Below are positions 9,279 to 18,212 of a stretch of DNA of 64,000 bases, piece by piece; position 1 is the first letter of the stretch; each line of letters starts with the position of its first letter. The stretch comes from Paenalcaligenes hominis_A (lineage in GTDB: Bacteria > Pseudomonadota > Gammaproteobacteria > Burkholderiales > Burkholderiaceae_B). Position numbers and translations under genes: made by a program. The notes below the pieces were generated by a model that was not told where the DNA came from, made no database searches, and was given only the letters and a program-made list of their open reading frames with translations. The stretch is taken from assembly GCF_041359055.1 (NCBI RefSeq), contig NZ_JBGJKZ010000002.1, positions 496,001-560,000 on the forward strand, given 5' to 3'.

Positions 9279-9920
9279 ATGGGTCTAGTTATGCTCTGGT
9301 TAATTGCTTTACTTACTATAGGCTGCGCGTATGTGCTTGGGTCTTTGCCCTTTGCAGTAATTGTAAGTCGTTTAATGGGCCTAGCCGATCCACGAAGCTT
9401 TGGTTCGAACAACCCCGGCGCAACCAATGTATTGCGTAGTGGCAATAAAAAAGCGGCTGCTTTGACCTTGCTGGGCGATCTACTCAAGGGCACAGTCGCT
9501 GTTTGCTTGGCTAAATGGATCAGCGCCTACTTTGATATAAGCAGCGCAGTGGTAGCAGCCAGTGCAATAGCCGTGTTTCTTGGGCATGTTTTCCCATTTA
9601 CTCTAGGCTTTAAAGGCGGCAAAGGGGTAGCTACCGCCATAGGAATATTAATTGCCCTGCAACCACTGCTTGCTTTGGCATGCGTATTAACTTGGTTAAC
9701 CGTCGCCTATATTTTTAAGTATTCCTCTTTGGCTGCCATTGTGGCGGCTTTATTGGCACCCCTGTATTACTTTCTAGGAGCTAACGCTCTTTGGTCATTA
9801 GATAAACCCGAGGCCTTGGCTATTTGTGCATTAAGTGTGCTGTTGCTATGGCGTCATGCGGCAAACATACAGCGTCTACTGCTAGGCCAAGAAACACGTA
9901 TTGGGCAAAAAAAGCGCTAA
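9279..9920 (+). CDS. plsY: Acyl-phosphate glycerol-3-phosphate acyltransferase
   Basis: This 213-residue polytopic inner-membrane enzyme transfers an acyl group from acyl-phosphate to glycerol-3-phosphate, the first step of phospholipid synthesis. The family motifs GSLPFAVIVSR, GSNNPGATNVLR and GFKGGKGVAT are all present. A second in-frame ATG lies at 9291, and neither start has a clear Shine-Dalgarno. The stop overlaps the tsaD stop by 4 bp, convergently. Confidence 0.95.
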   Translation: MGLVMLWLIALLTIGCAYVLGSLPFAVIVSRLMGLADPRSFGSNNPGATNVLRSGNKKAAALTLLGDLLKGTVAVCLAKWISAYFDISSAVVAASAIAVFLGHVFPFTLGFKGGKGVATAIGILIALQPLLALACVLTWLTVAYIFKYSSLAAIVAALLAPLYYFLGANALWSLDKPEALAICALSVLLLWRHAANIQRLLLGQETRIGQKKR

Positions 9921-10951
9921 ATGGCGACCTCTTCAAGGTCCCAGCGCGGACGCACTTTAAAGCTAGGGTCGATTTCAGGTTTCTGGATCCCTGCTTTAAT
10001 ACGCTGAGCCGCCGCAAAAGCAATCATGGCACCGTTATCCGTACACAAACTAACAGGTGGAAAATACACATGTGCCCCCAAACGCCGAGTTTCATTAAGC
10101 AAATGGTCGCGTAATCGCTGATTTGCCCCCACCCCCCCTGCGACCACCAGTCGTTTCAACCCACTTTGCTTTAAAGCACGCAACGATTTAATTGCAAGCA
10201 CATCAACAATGGCTGCTTGAGTAGCAGCGGCTAAATCAGCCTGATCTTGATAACTAACACTACCCTGCTCTTTTTCTAGCTTGCGCAGTGCGGTCAGTAC
10301 GGCTGTTTTAAGCCCACTAAAGCTAAAATCTAAATCCCCGCTATGAATCATTGGTCGTGGCAAAACAATACGTTCGGGATCGCCATCTTGTGCTAATGCA
10401 GCTAAAGCCGGGCCACCAGGGTAAGGCAACCCCAGTAATTTAGCGCTTTTATCAAAAGCTTCGCCCGCCGCATCGTCAAGAGTTTCACCAAGTAGCTTAT
10501 ACTGCCCTACACCATCTACTTGCATAATTTGTGTATGCCCACCTGAGACCAGCAAGGCCACAAATGGAAACGTAGGCGCAGGGTCGGCGAGCAAAGGAGA
10601 CAGCAAATGCCCCTCAAGATGATGAATAGGAACAGTAGGGATGCCACGCGCCCAAGCCAATGCATTAGCAAAACTGGCTCCGACCAATAAAGCTCCATTT
10701 AACCCAGGACCAGCCGTATATGCTACAGCGTCTATATCATCCAGCGACATACCAGCCTCTTGTAGCACCTGCTGTGTCAGAGGTAAGACACGGCGAATGT
10801 GATCCCGCGAGGCCAACTCGGGCACCACACCACCAAACGCACGATGCATAGCGATTTGGCTATGCAAACCATGGGCAATCAGCCCTTGCTCGGTGCATAC
10901 AATTGCAACCCCTGTCTCGTCACACGAGCTTTCGTATCCAAGTATCTTCAT
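9917..10951 (-). CDS. tsaD: tRNA N6-threonylcarbamoyladenosine transferase TsaD
   Basis: This 344-residue catalytic subunit forms t6A37 of ANN-decoding tRNAs together with TsaB and TsaE. It belongs to the Kae1/ASKHA fold. The metal-binding HxxxH motif is seen as HLEGH near residue 109, with SGGHTQ and the DDAAGEAFDK segment. The start MKILGYESSCDETG at 10951 matches the family; the frame opens 7 codons earlier at 10972. It is divergent from the purine permease gene. Confidence 0.96.
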   Translation of the reverse strand: MKILGYESSCDETGVAIVCTEQGLIAHGLHSQIAMHRAFGGVVPELASRDHIRRVLPLTQQVLQEAGMSLDDIDAVAYTAGPGLNGALLVGASFANALAWARGIPTVPIHHLEGHLLSPLLADPAPTFPFVALLVSGGHTQIMQVDGVGQYKLLGETLDDAAGEAFDKSAKLLGLPYPGGPALAALAQDGDPERIVLPRPMIHSGDLDFSFSGLKTAVLTALRKLEKEQGSVSYQDQADLAAATQAAIVDVLAIKSLRALKQSGLKRLVVAGGVGANQRLRDHLLNETRRLGAHVYFPPVSLCTDNGAMIAFAAAQRIKAGIQKPEIDPSFKVRPRWDLEEVAI

Positions 10952-11044
10952 GTTGTTTCTACATTGTGCCATAGCGCTAAAGTGTATTTATGGCATAAAA
11001 TTGCGTGGTTATTCATTTACGTTTATTTCTAAACAGGAAGCCTT

Positions 11045-12337
11045 ATGTTTGAGCGTTTTTTTAAGCTTAACGAACATGGTACCAATGTTAAAACCGAGGT
11101 CATGGCGGGTATAACGACCTTTTTAACCATGTCCTACATTATCATTGTGAACCCCAATATTCTGGCCTCTACGGGCATGGATCACGGGGCTATTTTCGTA
11201 GCGACATGTTTAGCTGCCATCGTAGGTACGTTAATCATGGCCTTTGTAGCCAACTGGCCAATTGGTATGGCTCCTGGTATGGGCTTAAACGCCTTTTTTG
11301 CATTTACGGTCGTGGCCTCGTTGGGTGCGACCTGGCAAGTGGCACTGGGTGCCGTTTTCATTTCCGGCATTATCTTTTTAATTTTAACAGCCACAGGCAT
11401 TCGTGGGTGGATTATTGCAGGCATCCCTCGCTCGTTGCGTGCCGCTATTGCAGCAGGTATTGGCTTGTTTTTAGCTATTATTGCCATGATGAATGCTGGC
11501 ATTGTAGTCGAACACCCTGCTACCAAAATTGGTATTGGCGACTTAACCCAGCCCGCCGCGATTTTTGCTATTTTGGGTTTTTTCATTATTACAGCACTGG
11601 ACGCTTTAAAGGTGCGTGGTGCTATTTTAATTGGTATTTTAGCCATTACCGCCTTATCTACGCTTACGGGCCATAATGAATACCTAGGCATTTTTTCTTT
11701 GCCCCCCAGCATTGCTCCTACCTTTTTGCAACTTGATATTGTGGGTGCTTTGCACATGGGTTTGGCTCATGTGATTTTAGTTTTAGTACTTGTTGAGGTT
11801 TTTGATGCAACGGGTACGATGCTTGGCGTGGCTAAACGCGCTCGACTTATCTCTGACACCAACACCGGACGTCTAGGTCGCGCTTTATTTGCCGATAGCA
11901 CAGCTATTGTGGCTGGCTCATTAATTGGTACGAGCAGCACCACCGCTTATGTAGAGAGCGCCTCAGGCGTTCAAGCTGGGGGTCGCACCGGTCTTACGGC
12001 CCTAACCATTGCCGCGTGTTTTTTATTAGCTCTGCTCTTTGCTCCCTTAGCTAAAATGGTTCCTGCCTACGCTACAGCACCTGCTCTGCTCTATGTGGCA
12101 GGGTTAATGCTACGTGAGGTGGCTGAAATTGACTGGGACGACATGACCGAAGCCGCTCCTGCTGCTATTACTGCTATTACTATGCCATTCACCTATTCCA
12201 TTGCGAATGGTTTGGCATTTGGTTTTATTAGTTATGTGGTCATTAAACTATTAACAGGTCAGTTCCGCTCTATCCACCCTGCCACAGCAATAGTGGCTAT
12301 TTTGTTCATCATTAAATACGCGTTTTATCCCGATTAA
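11045..12337 (+). CDS. NCS2/AzgA-type nucleobase permease
   Basis: This 430-residue inner-membrane protein has about 13 hydrophobic segments and fits the adenine/guanine/hypoxanthine proton symporter group (AzgA, YjcD, PbuG). It shows the typical start with VMAGITTFLTMSYIIIVNP, the MGLNAFFAF segment, DATGTMLG near residue 255 and ESASGVQAGGRTGL. The exact purine is not certain. It is a single-gene unit ending before a strong terminator. Confidence 0.9.
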   Translation: MFERFFKLNEHGTNVKTEVMAGITTFLTMSYIIIVNPNILASTGMDHGAIFVATCLAAIVGTLIMAFVANWPIGMAPGMGLNAFFAFTVVASLGATWQVALGAVFISGIIFLILTATGIRGWIIAGIPRSLRAAIAAGIGLFLAIIAMMNAGIVVEHPATKIGIGDLTQPAAIFAILGFFIITALDALKVRGAILIGILAITALSTLTGHNEYLGIFSLPPSIAPTFLQLDIVGALHMGLAHVILVLVLVEVFDATGTMLGVAKRARLISDTNTGRLGRALFADSTAIVAGSLIGTSSTTAYVESASGVQAGGRTGLTALTIAACFLLALLFAPLAKMVPAYATAPALLYVAGLMLREVAEIDWDDMTEAAPAAITAITMPFTYSIANGLAFGFISYVVIKLLTGQFRSIHPATAIVAILFIIKYAFYPD

Positions 12338-12392
12338 GCCTGTATTTATTTATAAAACACGGTACACTGTCTGTAGGTAGACATCTATACAC

Positions 12393-12421
12393 AAAAAGGC
12401 GGCCTTATCAGCCGCCTTTTC
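12393..12421 (+). terminator. Rho-independent terminator after the purine permease
   Basis: The perfect stem AAAAGGCGGC (12394-12403) with GCCGCCTTTT (12411-12420) encloses a 7-nt loop. It lies 56 bp after the permease stop and directly ahead of the thioredoxin ribosome binding site (AAGGAAG near 12428). Confidence 0.88.
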
Positions 12422-12438
12422 ATATTCAAGGAAGAATT

Positions 12439-12810
12439 ATGAGCACCGTTGATCTTACTCAAGACACCTTCCAAGCCGCTGTTGAAGGCGATAAAACGTT
12501 AATTATCGATTTCTGGGCCCCTTGGTGCGGTCCTTGCCAACAATTTGCCCCTACTTACGAAGCCGCCGCCGCTAAACACAGCGATATCGTCTTTGCCAAA
12601 GTAAACACCGAAGAGGAAGAGGAACTCGCCGCTGCTATGCGTATTCGTTCTATTCCTACCATTATGGTGTTCCGTGAACGCGTTTTGCTATTCCAACACT
12701 CCGGTGCTTTAGCCGAGTCTCAGCTTGAAGAGCTAATCGAACAAGTTAAAGCCGTCAATATGGAAGAAGTTCACGCTGAAATTGCAGCTCAGCAAAACAA
12801 CCAAGCCTAA
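12439..12810 (+). CDS. Thioredoxin family protein
   Basis: This 123-residue single-domain cytoplasmic thioredoxin has the active site WAPWCGPC (Cys30-Cys33) and the cis-proline segment IRSIPTIM near residue 73. It carries a longer acidic C-terminal tail than TrxA (about 15 extra residues), so it is probably a second thioredoxin rather than TrxA itself. It lies between two terminators as a monocistronic unit, with AAGGAAG upstream of the ATG. Confidence 0.92.
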   Translation: MSTVDLTQDTFQAAVEGDKTLIIDFWAPWCGPCQQFAPTYEAAAAKHSDIVFAKVNTEEEEELAAAMRIRSIPTIMVFRERVLLFQHSGALAESQLEELIEQVKAVNMEEVHAEIAAQQNNQA

Positions 12811-12832
12811 GCATCTACATATAGCATAGGCC

Positions 12833-12861
12833 CAAAGCCCAGTCCTAAACTGGGCTTTTTT
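12833..12861 (+). terminator. Rho-independent terminator after the thioredoxin gene
   Basis: The stem AAAGCCCAG (12834-12842) with CTGGGCTTT (12850-12858) encloses a 7-nt loop and runs into TTTTTT. Confidence 0.88.
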
Positions 12862-12884
12862 ACGCCTATACATCCTCTGACCTC

Positions 12885-12935
12885 AAAAAAACAAAAACCC
12901 CAAAAAGGTTGGATCGGTGTCCAACTTCTTGGGGC
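12885..12935 (-). terminator. Rho-independent terminator of the AGCS symporter gene
   Basis: Reading the minus strand, CCCCAAGAAGTTGGA pairs with TCCAACCTTTTTGGGG (12898-12934). A 2+1-nt internal mismatch interrupts the stem, and TTTTTGTTTTTTT follows. It lies about 40 bp after the symporter stop. Confidence 0.82.
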
Positions 12936-12975
12936 CAGTTCAAAAAACAGGGCTTTTAAGTATCAGACAAAGTTT

Positions 12976-14331
12976 TTATTTATGTAGCGCAGGCTTTGCA
13001 AAATAGATTTTTGCTAACTTAAAGACCACTGGGCTTAATAACAACAAAGCAATTAAGTTAGGAATAGCCATTAACGCATTCAACGTATCTGCTACTAACC
13101 ATAAGCTACCTAAATCTATGCCAGGCCACGTACCGATCGGGATCACCACCACCCAAATTAAACGGAACGGAAAATTAGAGCGCTCACCAAATAAAAATTG
13201 AGCACATTTTTCGCTGTAAAAACTCCAGCCGATAATTGTGGTAAATGCAAATAAGGCAACACCGATGCTCACTATATAACGTCCGGTTGGCCCTAAACCC
13301 TGAGAAAAAGCATGGGCAGACAAGGTCGCGCCATTTTCCCCACTTTGCCATGCGCCCGTCACCACAATTACTAAGGCAGTAATCGTGCAAACCACAATAG
13401 TATCTAAAAAAGTGCCCAACATAGCTACGGTGCCCTGACGAATTGGACTATCTGTCTGAGCCGTAGCGTGAGCTATAGGCGCACTACCTAAGCCAGCTTC
13501 ATTAGAAAAAATACCGCGCGCCACGCCAAAACGAATGGCAGCCCATACCGTAGCCCCAGCAAAGCCCCCCGCTGCAGCGGTAGGATTAAACGCATGATAA
13601 AAAATAAGCGAAATCGCTTGGGGAATGCGATCAATATGTAGAGCCAAAACTAATAAACCGCCCCCTACATAAAACACAGCCATTAAAGGCACCAGCTTGC
13701 CCGCTACCTCTCCAATGCGTTTAATACCACCCAACAGCACCATGCCCACAAGCAAAGCAATAATAACCCCAGTCAATAAAGGTGGCACACTAAAGGCGGA
13801 CTGCATCACATCTGCTACTGAATGGGCTTGAATACTATTGCCAATACCAAAGCCTGCCAACATACCAAAAACAGCAAAGATCACTCCTAACCATTTCCAG
13901 TTAGCACCTAAGCCATTGCGAATGTAATACATAGGGCCACCCACATAATGACCATTCGCATCTACTTCGCGAAAATGTACAGCAAGAGTGGCTTCACAGA
14001 ATTTGGTTGCCATCCCTATCAGAGCAATTAACCACATCCAAAAAATGGCGCCTGGGCCACCATAGAATATAGCTGTTGCCACCCCTGCAATATTTCCAGT
14101 ACCAATAGTGGCCGATAAAGCCGTCATTAAGGCATTAAAAGGACTGATGTCTCCTTTTTCTGTGCTACTGCGACCTTGCCAAAGCATCTTAAACCCATAG
14201 CCAAGCTTACGCTGTGGTATGAATCGTAAGCCTAAGGTTAAGAACACTCCAGTACCAGCTAACAAAAGCAGCATGAGAGGCCCCCATGCGATAGCATTAA
14301 TTGCATTAATCCACTCTATTATTTTTTCCAT
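12976..14331 (-). CDS. AGCS family sodium:alanine/glycine symporter
   Basis: This 451-residue inner-membrane protein takes up alanine or glycine with sodium. Family signatures are ATIGTGNIAGVATAI near residue 86, GGPMYYIRNGLG near residue 133 and FSNEAGLGSAPIAHATAQT near residue 277. The ATG at 14331 follows AAAGGGTCCGGA; the open frame to 14364 would start inside the terminator hairpin of yigZ, so it is unlikely. Its translation start lies only about 20 bp after that hairpin, so its promoter must lie upstream of or within it. Confidence 0.9.
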   Translation of the reverse strand: MEKIIEWINAINAIAWGPLMLLLLAGTGVFLTLGLRFIPQRKLGYGFKMLWQGRSSTEKGDISPFNALMTALSATIGTGNIAGVATAIFYGGPGAIFWMWLIALIGMATKFCEATLAVHFREVDANGHYVGGPMYYIRNGLGANWKWLGVIFAVFGMLAGFGIGNSIQAHSVADVMQSAFSVPPLLTGVIIALLVGMVLLGGIKRIGEVAGKLVPLMAVFYVGGGLLVLALHIDRIPQAISLIFYHAFNPTAAAGGFAGATVWAAIRFGVARGIFSNEAGLGSAPIAHATAQTDSPIRQGTVAMLGTFLDTIVVCTITALVIVVTGAWQSGENGATLSAHAFSQGLGPTGRYIVSIGVALFAFTTIIGWSFYSEKCAQFLFGERSNFPFRLIWVVVIPIGTWPGIDLGSLWLVADTLNALMAIPNLIALLLLSPVVFKLAKIYFAKPALHK

Positions 14332-14350
14332 TCCGGACCCTTTGAGCTTA

Positions 14351-14378
14351 TAAAAAAAGATCACTTTACAGTGATCTT
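14351..14378 (-). terminator. Rho-independent terminator between yigZ and the AGCS gene
   Basis: Reading the minus strand, AAGATCACT, loop GTAA, then AGTGATCTT is followed by TTTTTTA. The 9-bp stem is perfect. It ends the yigZ transcript and also forms the immediate 5' region of the downstream symporter gene. Confidence 0.85.
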
Positions 14379-14425
14379 AAATAAAACGACAAGCCTTAAT
14401 AGAGAAATCATCACGTTTTGCAGTC

Positions 14426-15034
14426 TTAAAGCGACTGGCTATCTGTTTTTTCCAAAGTTGACCAAAACCCCTGGCCCCGCGTCCAGTTGGAAAACCCTTC
14501 TTCAAAGGCCTGAACTTGATCTAAGGGTAAAGCCAACGTCCATTCCACTCCTGTTGCGCCAAAGACCTCGGTTAGCACTTGGGCTTGATATTGGCTAAAG
14601 CGTGATCGCACTAAGTCGCTATCGCTGTAGTCACAGGAGCACTGCACCGTTTGCAAGGGCACAATAGGACTTTTGGGCGCTAAACGCAAACAGGAGGCCG
14701 CCACGCCACCATACGCCCGCATCAAGCCTCCTGTGCCTAGTTTCACACCACCAAACCAGCGGATTACTAATACCACGACACGATCGCAGTCTTGGCCCTC
14801 GATGGCTTGTAGCATGGGCCGACCAGCGGTCCCCCCTGGCTCTCCATCATCATTAAAGCGGTATTCATCACCTAGCTTGTATGCCCAACAATTATGTGTG
14901 GCATCGGGTACGCTATGTGCCTGCAAAAAATCCATCGCTTCCTCTGCACTATTAACTGGTGCGGCCAAAGCCAAAAAACGACTTTTTTTGATGTCTTCTT
15001 CGTAGTGATAAATACCGTTTAATTGATAAAGCAT
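14426..15034 (-). CDS. yigZ: YigZ/IMPACT family protein
   Basis: This 202-residue protein belongs to the UPF0029/IMPACT family. The characteristic segment FNDDGEPGGTAGRPML is near residue 56, and VVLVIRWFGGVKLGTGGLMRAY lies near residue 85 (a shorter portion is diagnostic). Family members are linked to translation control, with some reported as peptidase-associated, but the biochemical role is unsettled. It begins 6 bp after the ybiT stop, so the two are probably cotranscribed. Confidence 0.93.
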   Translation of the reverse strand: MLYQLNGIYHYEEDIKKSRFLALAAPVNSAEEAMDFLQAHSVPDATHNCWAYKLGDEYRFNDDGEPGGTAGRPMLQAIEGQDCDRVVVLVIRWFGGVKLGTGGLMRAYGGVAASCLRLAPKSPIVPLQTVQCSCDYSDSDLVRSRFSQYQAQVLTEVFGATGVEWTLALPLDQVQAFEEGFSNWTRGQGFWSTLEKTDSQSL

Positions 15035-15040
15035 AATAAT

Positions 15041-16645
15041 TTAAGCGTGCTGACTATCGCGATAAGCTAAATAATCGTCATAAGAACCCACATAGTCGAC
15101 AAGCTTACCATCTGGGAATATTTCAATAATACGTCCGGCTACCCCCGAAACAAACTCGCGGTCATGGGAAACAAACACTAAGGTACCGGGATATTTCTCG
15201 AGTGCAATTTGCAGCGATTCGATGGACTCCATATCTAAGTGGTTGGTGGGTTCGTCCATTAATAAGACATTATTACGTGTCAACATCAAGCGACCAAAGC
15301 TTAAACGGTTTTTTTCACCCCCTGACAACACAGGTACGGATTTCTTGATGTCATCATTAGAAAACAATAAACGGCCTAGTACAGAACGCAATGCTTGATC
15401 ATCGTCGCCTGGCTGACGATGCTCTAAAAGCCAATCAAACAAATTAACGTCTTGCTCAAACTGCTCAGACACATCCTGCGCCATGTAGCCTACATCCGCA
15501 TTTTCGGCCCAAGTCACCTTGCCTGCATCGGCAGCCAAGTCGCCATACAGCAAACGCAATAGTGTGGTTTTACCTACCCCATTTGCACCCACAATAGCAA
15601 TGCGCTCACCGGCCTCTACAGTGAGATTCAAATTATGAATAATAGGACGATCAAACTGCTTGCTAAGCGCCTCGGTGCTTACGGCTAAACGATGTAAAGG
15701 CTTGCTTTGCTCGAACCGAATATATGGGTTTTGGCGTGAGGAAGGTTTTACCTCTACGGTCTCTGCTTTTATGCGATCAATTTGTTTAATACGCGAGGTT
15801 GCCTGACGTGCTTTGGACTTATTAGCAGAGAATCGACGTACAAAGTCTTGAAGCTCGCCAATGCGCTCTTTGGCTTTAGCGTTGGCCTGCGTTAAACGCT
15901 CTCGAGCTTGGGCTGAAGCGAGCATGTAATCGTCGTAGTTACCTGGGTACACACGTAGCTCGCCATAATCCAAATCAGCCATATGCGTACACACTTGATT
16001 TAAAAAATGACGGTCATGACTAATGATAATCATGGTGCTATCGTAAGAGTTCAAAACGTCTTCAAGCCAACGAATGGTATTAATATCCAAGTTGTTGGTG
16101 GGTTCATCAAGCAACAACACATCGGGATTAGAAAACAACGCTTGCGCTAACAACACACGCAGTTTCCAACCTGGGGCTAACTCACTCATTAAGAGCTGAT
16201 GTTGCTCGGTGGGGATTTCCAGACCCAACAGTAGCTCACCTGCACGCGACTGTGCTGTATAGCCATCGTACTCAGCAAACACCCCTTCTAGATCTGCTGC
16301 ACGCATGTAGTCTTCTTCGGTGGCCTCTAGGTTGGCATAAATGGCATCACGCTCTGTCATAGCTTGCCACATTTCAGTATGGCCCATCATGACCACATCC
16401 AACACTGTGTTGTCTTCAAACGCAAACTGATCTTGACGCAGTTTGCCTAGTCTTAGACCTGGATCTAGGGTGACGCTGCCAGAAGAAGGCTCTAGGTCGC
16501 CCCCAATAATTTTCATTAGCGTCGATTTACCGGAACCATTAGCACCGATCAACCCGTATCGGTTGCCGCCGCCAAACTTCGCGTTCACATTTTCAAATAA
16601 GGGTTTTGGACCAAACTGAATGGTCAAATTGGATGTAGTAATCAC
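15041..16645 (-). CDS. ybiT: ABC-F ATPase, YbiT type
   Basis: This 534-residue cytoplasmic protein has two ABC domains without membrane segments, typical of ribosome-acting ABC-F translation factors. Walker A motifs are GANGSGKST and GANGVGKTT. The second signature is LSGGEKNRLSFG, while the first is the degenerate APGWKLRV, as in E. coli YbiT. The closeness to YbiT runs the whole length. The frame opens at a TTG (16708) that overlaps the previous gene. The GTG at 16645 gives VITTSNLTIQFG, which aligns with the family start, so I place the start there. Confidence 0.92.
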   Translation of the reverse strand: MITTSNLTIQFGPKPLFENVNAKFGGGNRYGLIGANGSGKSTLMKIIGGDLEPSSGSVTLDPGLRLGKLRQDQFAFEDNTVLDVVMMGHTEMWQAMTERDAIYANLEATEEDYMRAADLEGVFAEYDGYTAQSRAGELLLGLEIPTEQHQLLMSELAPGWKLRVLLAQALFSNPDVLLLDEPTNNLDINTIRWLEDVLNSYDSTMIIISHDRHFLNQVCTHMADLDYGELRVYPGNYDDYMLASAQARERLTQANAKAKERIGELQDFVRRFSANKSKARQATSRIKQIDRIKAETVEVKPSSRQNPYIRFEQSKPLHRLAVSTEALSKQFDRPIIHNLNLTVEAGERIAIVGANGVGKTTLLRLLYGDLAADAGKVTWAENADVGYMAQDVSEQFEQDVNLFDWLLEHRQPGDDDQALRSVLGRLLFSNDDIKKSVPVLSGGEKNRLSFGRLMLTRNNVLLMDEPTNHLDMESIESLQIALEKYPGTLVFVSHDREFVSGVAGRIIEIFPDGKLVDYVGSYDDYLAYRDSQHA

Positions 16646-16691
16646 AACAAAGCGTCTTTCAAAATTAATTAAACCACTCAAAGCCAACGCT

Positions 16692-17627
16692 TTAGTGATG
16701 TTCTTCAATAACCAAATAAGCCATATCGCTTTCAGTGGCTATACCTATTTTTTTGCCAATGGGCAAGGTCACTTTGACTTGGGTGTGCCCATACGGCAAC
16801 CCATGCACCACAGGCACCTTAACGGTGTGCCGCAACCACGCGATCACTTGGTTTAAATCGAAACCATTGTCTCGCGGTGTTAATTGATATTCCGTAAAAT
16901 GCCCCAACACAATAGCCTGCTGACGTTGCAGCACCCCCGCTTGCCAAAGCTGCATCAGCATACGCTCTATGCGATAAGGGTGCTCGCCCACGTCCTCTAA
17001 AAACAAAATGCCTTGATCAATATGAGGAAAATACGGTGTGCCCAATAGGGAGCACAGCATTGCTAAATTGCCCCCCCACAGCACGCCCCGCGCATCAACC
17101 GCATCAGAGCCTTCTGACTCAAAACTAAGTATTTCCAGCTGATCGGTCATGGATTCATGGAATAAATCCAATGTGAGATCATCCGGCTCAGACACACCAA
17201 AGTCAAATGCTGCACACGGGCCGGCATAACTAATAGCACCCGTTTGAGCTAATAAGGCATTGTTAAACGCAGTAAAATCACTGTGTCCAACAAAACGCTT
17301 GTGACTCTCTGCCACAGCGCGCCAATTGATAGCAGGCAGTAAACGGCTAAGACCATAACCGCCGCGGCTGGATAAAATCACTTGATGGGGTTGCTCTAAC
17401 GCACGATGAATTGCATTAAGGCGCTGTTCGTCGGTGCCTGCAAAACGTTGAAATCGTGCTAACGCATCAGGGTCCAAGTCTACCGTCCAACCCAAAGCAC
17501 GTAAATGATGCTGTGCTAGCTCAAGCTGCTCTGCTTTTTCAACCGCATTGGATGAGGAAATAATATAAATACCATGGGGCTCGTGCCTGCAATGGGCATC
17601 GCAAGCATGGTGTGACGTCATTGTCAT
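16692..17627 (-). CDS. ldcA: Muramoyltetrapeptide LD-carboxypeptidase (S66)
   Basis: This 311-residue protein is of the S66 family, which removes the terminal D-Ala from tetrapeptides during peptidoglycan recycling in the cytoplasm. The nucleophile Ser is in GHSDFTAF near residue 113, after SRGGYGLSRLLP near residue 86. The C-terminal GHFTEYQ and VPVVHGLPYGH segments carry the Glu and His of the triad. Its start overlaps the tadA stop by 4 bp (ATGA), so translation is coupled. Confidence 0.92.
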   Translation of the reverse strand: MTMTSHHACDAHCRHEPHGIYIISSSNAVEKAEQLELAQHHLRALGWTVDLDPDALARFQRFAGTDEQRLNAIHRALEQPHQVILSSRGGYGLSRLLPAINWRAVAESHKRFVGHSDFTAFNNALLAQTGAISYAGPCAAFDFGVSEPDDLTLDLFHESMTDQLEILSFESEGSDAVDARGVLWGGNLAMLCSLLGTPYFPHIDQGILFLEDVGEHPYRIERMLMQLWQAGVLQRQQAIVLGHFTEYQLTPRDNGFDLNQVIAWLRHTVKVPVVHGLPYGHTQVKVTLPIGKKIGIATESDMAYLVIEEHH

Positions 17628-18118
17628 AATTCACGCTTTTTTTGTTTGGCGAGCAAACGTCGCTCTTTGAAAAAATCTCGCAAGAGTTGAGAGGCCTGAT
17701 CTTGTAATAGGCCGGCTTGCACCAGAGTTTGATGATTTAATGTAGGGTGCTCGTGCAGACATAGTACGCTGCCACATGCCCCTGTTTTAGGATCGGGTGC
17801 CGCATACACCACACGCTCGACTCGAGCATGCAATAGTGCCCCAAAACACATCAGGCAAGGCTCTAGAGTGACAAACAACTGGCTACCAGGTAGTCGGTAA
17901 TTGGAGGCTAAAGCAGTGGCTTGACGCAATGCAACCACCTCGGCATGTTGAGTAGGATCCGAGCGCGTAATAACTTGATTATAGCCTTGACCTAGAAGTT
18001 GACCGTCTGCATCGACCAACACGGCCCCGACAGGCACCTCGCCCTGCTGCCAAGCTACATCGGCTAATTGTAGCGCTAGTTGCATAGCCTGAATATCAGA
18101 GGCAGAAAATTCACTCAT
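17624..18118 (-). CDS. tadA: tRNA-specific adenosine deaminase TadA
   Basis: This 164-residue zinc deaminase converts A34 to inosine in tRNA-Arg(ACG). The HAEVVALR motif (His and catalytic Glu) is near residue 58. The PCLMCFGAL zinc cysteines are near residue 88, followed by the DPKTGACGSV loop typical of TadA. It is unrelated to the pilus ATPase also called TadA at 42920-44506. It is the first gene of the tadA-ldcA-ybiT-yigZ string. Confidence 0.95.
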   Translation of the reverse strand: MSEFSASDIQAMQLALQLADVAWQQGEVPVGAVLVDADGQLLGQGYNQVITRSDPTQHAEVVALRQATALASNYRLPGSQLFVTLEPCLMCFGALLHARVERVVYAAPDPKTGACGSVLCLHEHPTLNHQTLVQAGLLQDQASQLLRDFFKERRLLAKQKKREL

Positions 18119-18189
18119 CCTACTGCTGTCCTTCTGTGGATCTCTGCCACACTGCGCAGCAAAAACACAAATCTATACCTAAACCGGTA

Positions 18190-18212
18190 ATTATAACGAA
18201 GCTTGATGCTAC
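18190..18212 (-). promoter_or_regulatory. Possible sigma-70 promoter for tadA (tRNA deaminase)
   Basis: Reading the minus strand, a perfect TATAAT (18190-18195) lies about 72 bp upstream of the ATG, with a weak TACCGA 17 bp before it (18213-18218). The -10 match is good and the -35 is poor, so the call is tentative. Confidence 0.35.

Noticed and set aside
10952..11044. A purine riboswitch ahead of the nucleobase permease
   Set aside because: The 93-bp gap shows none of the conserved three-way junction sequence.
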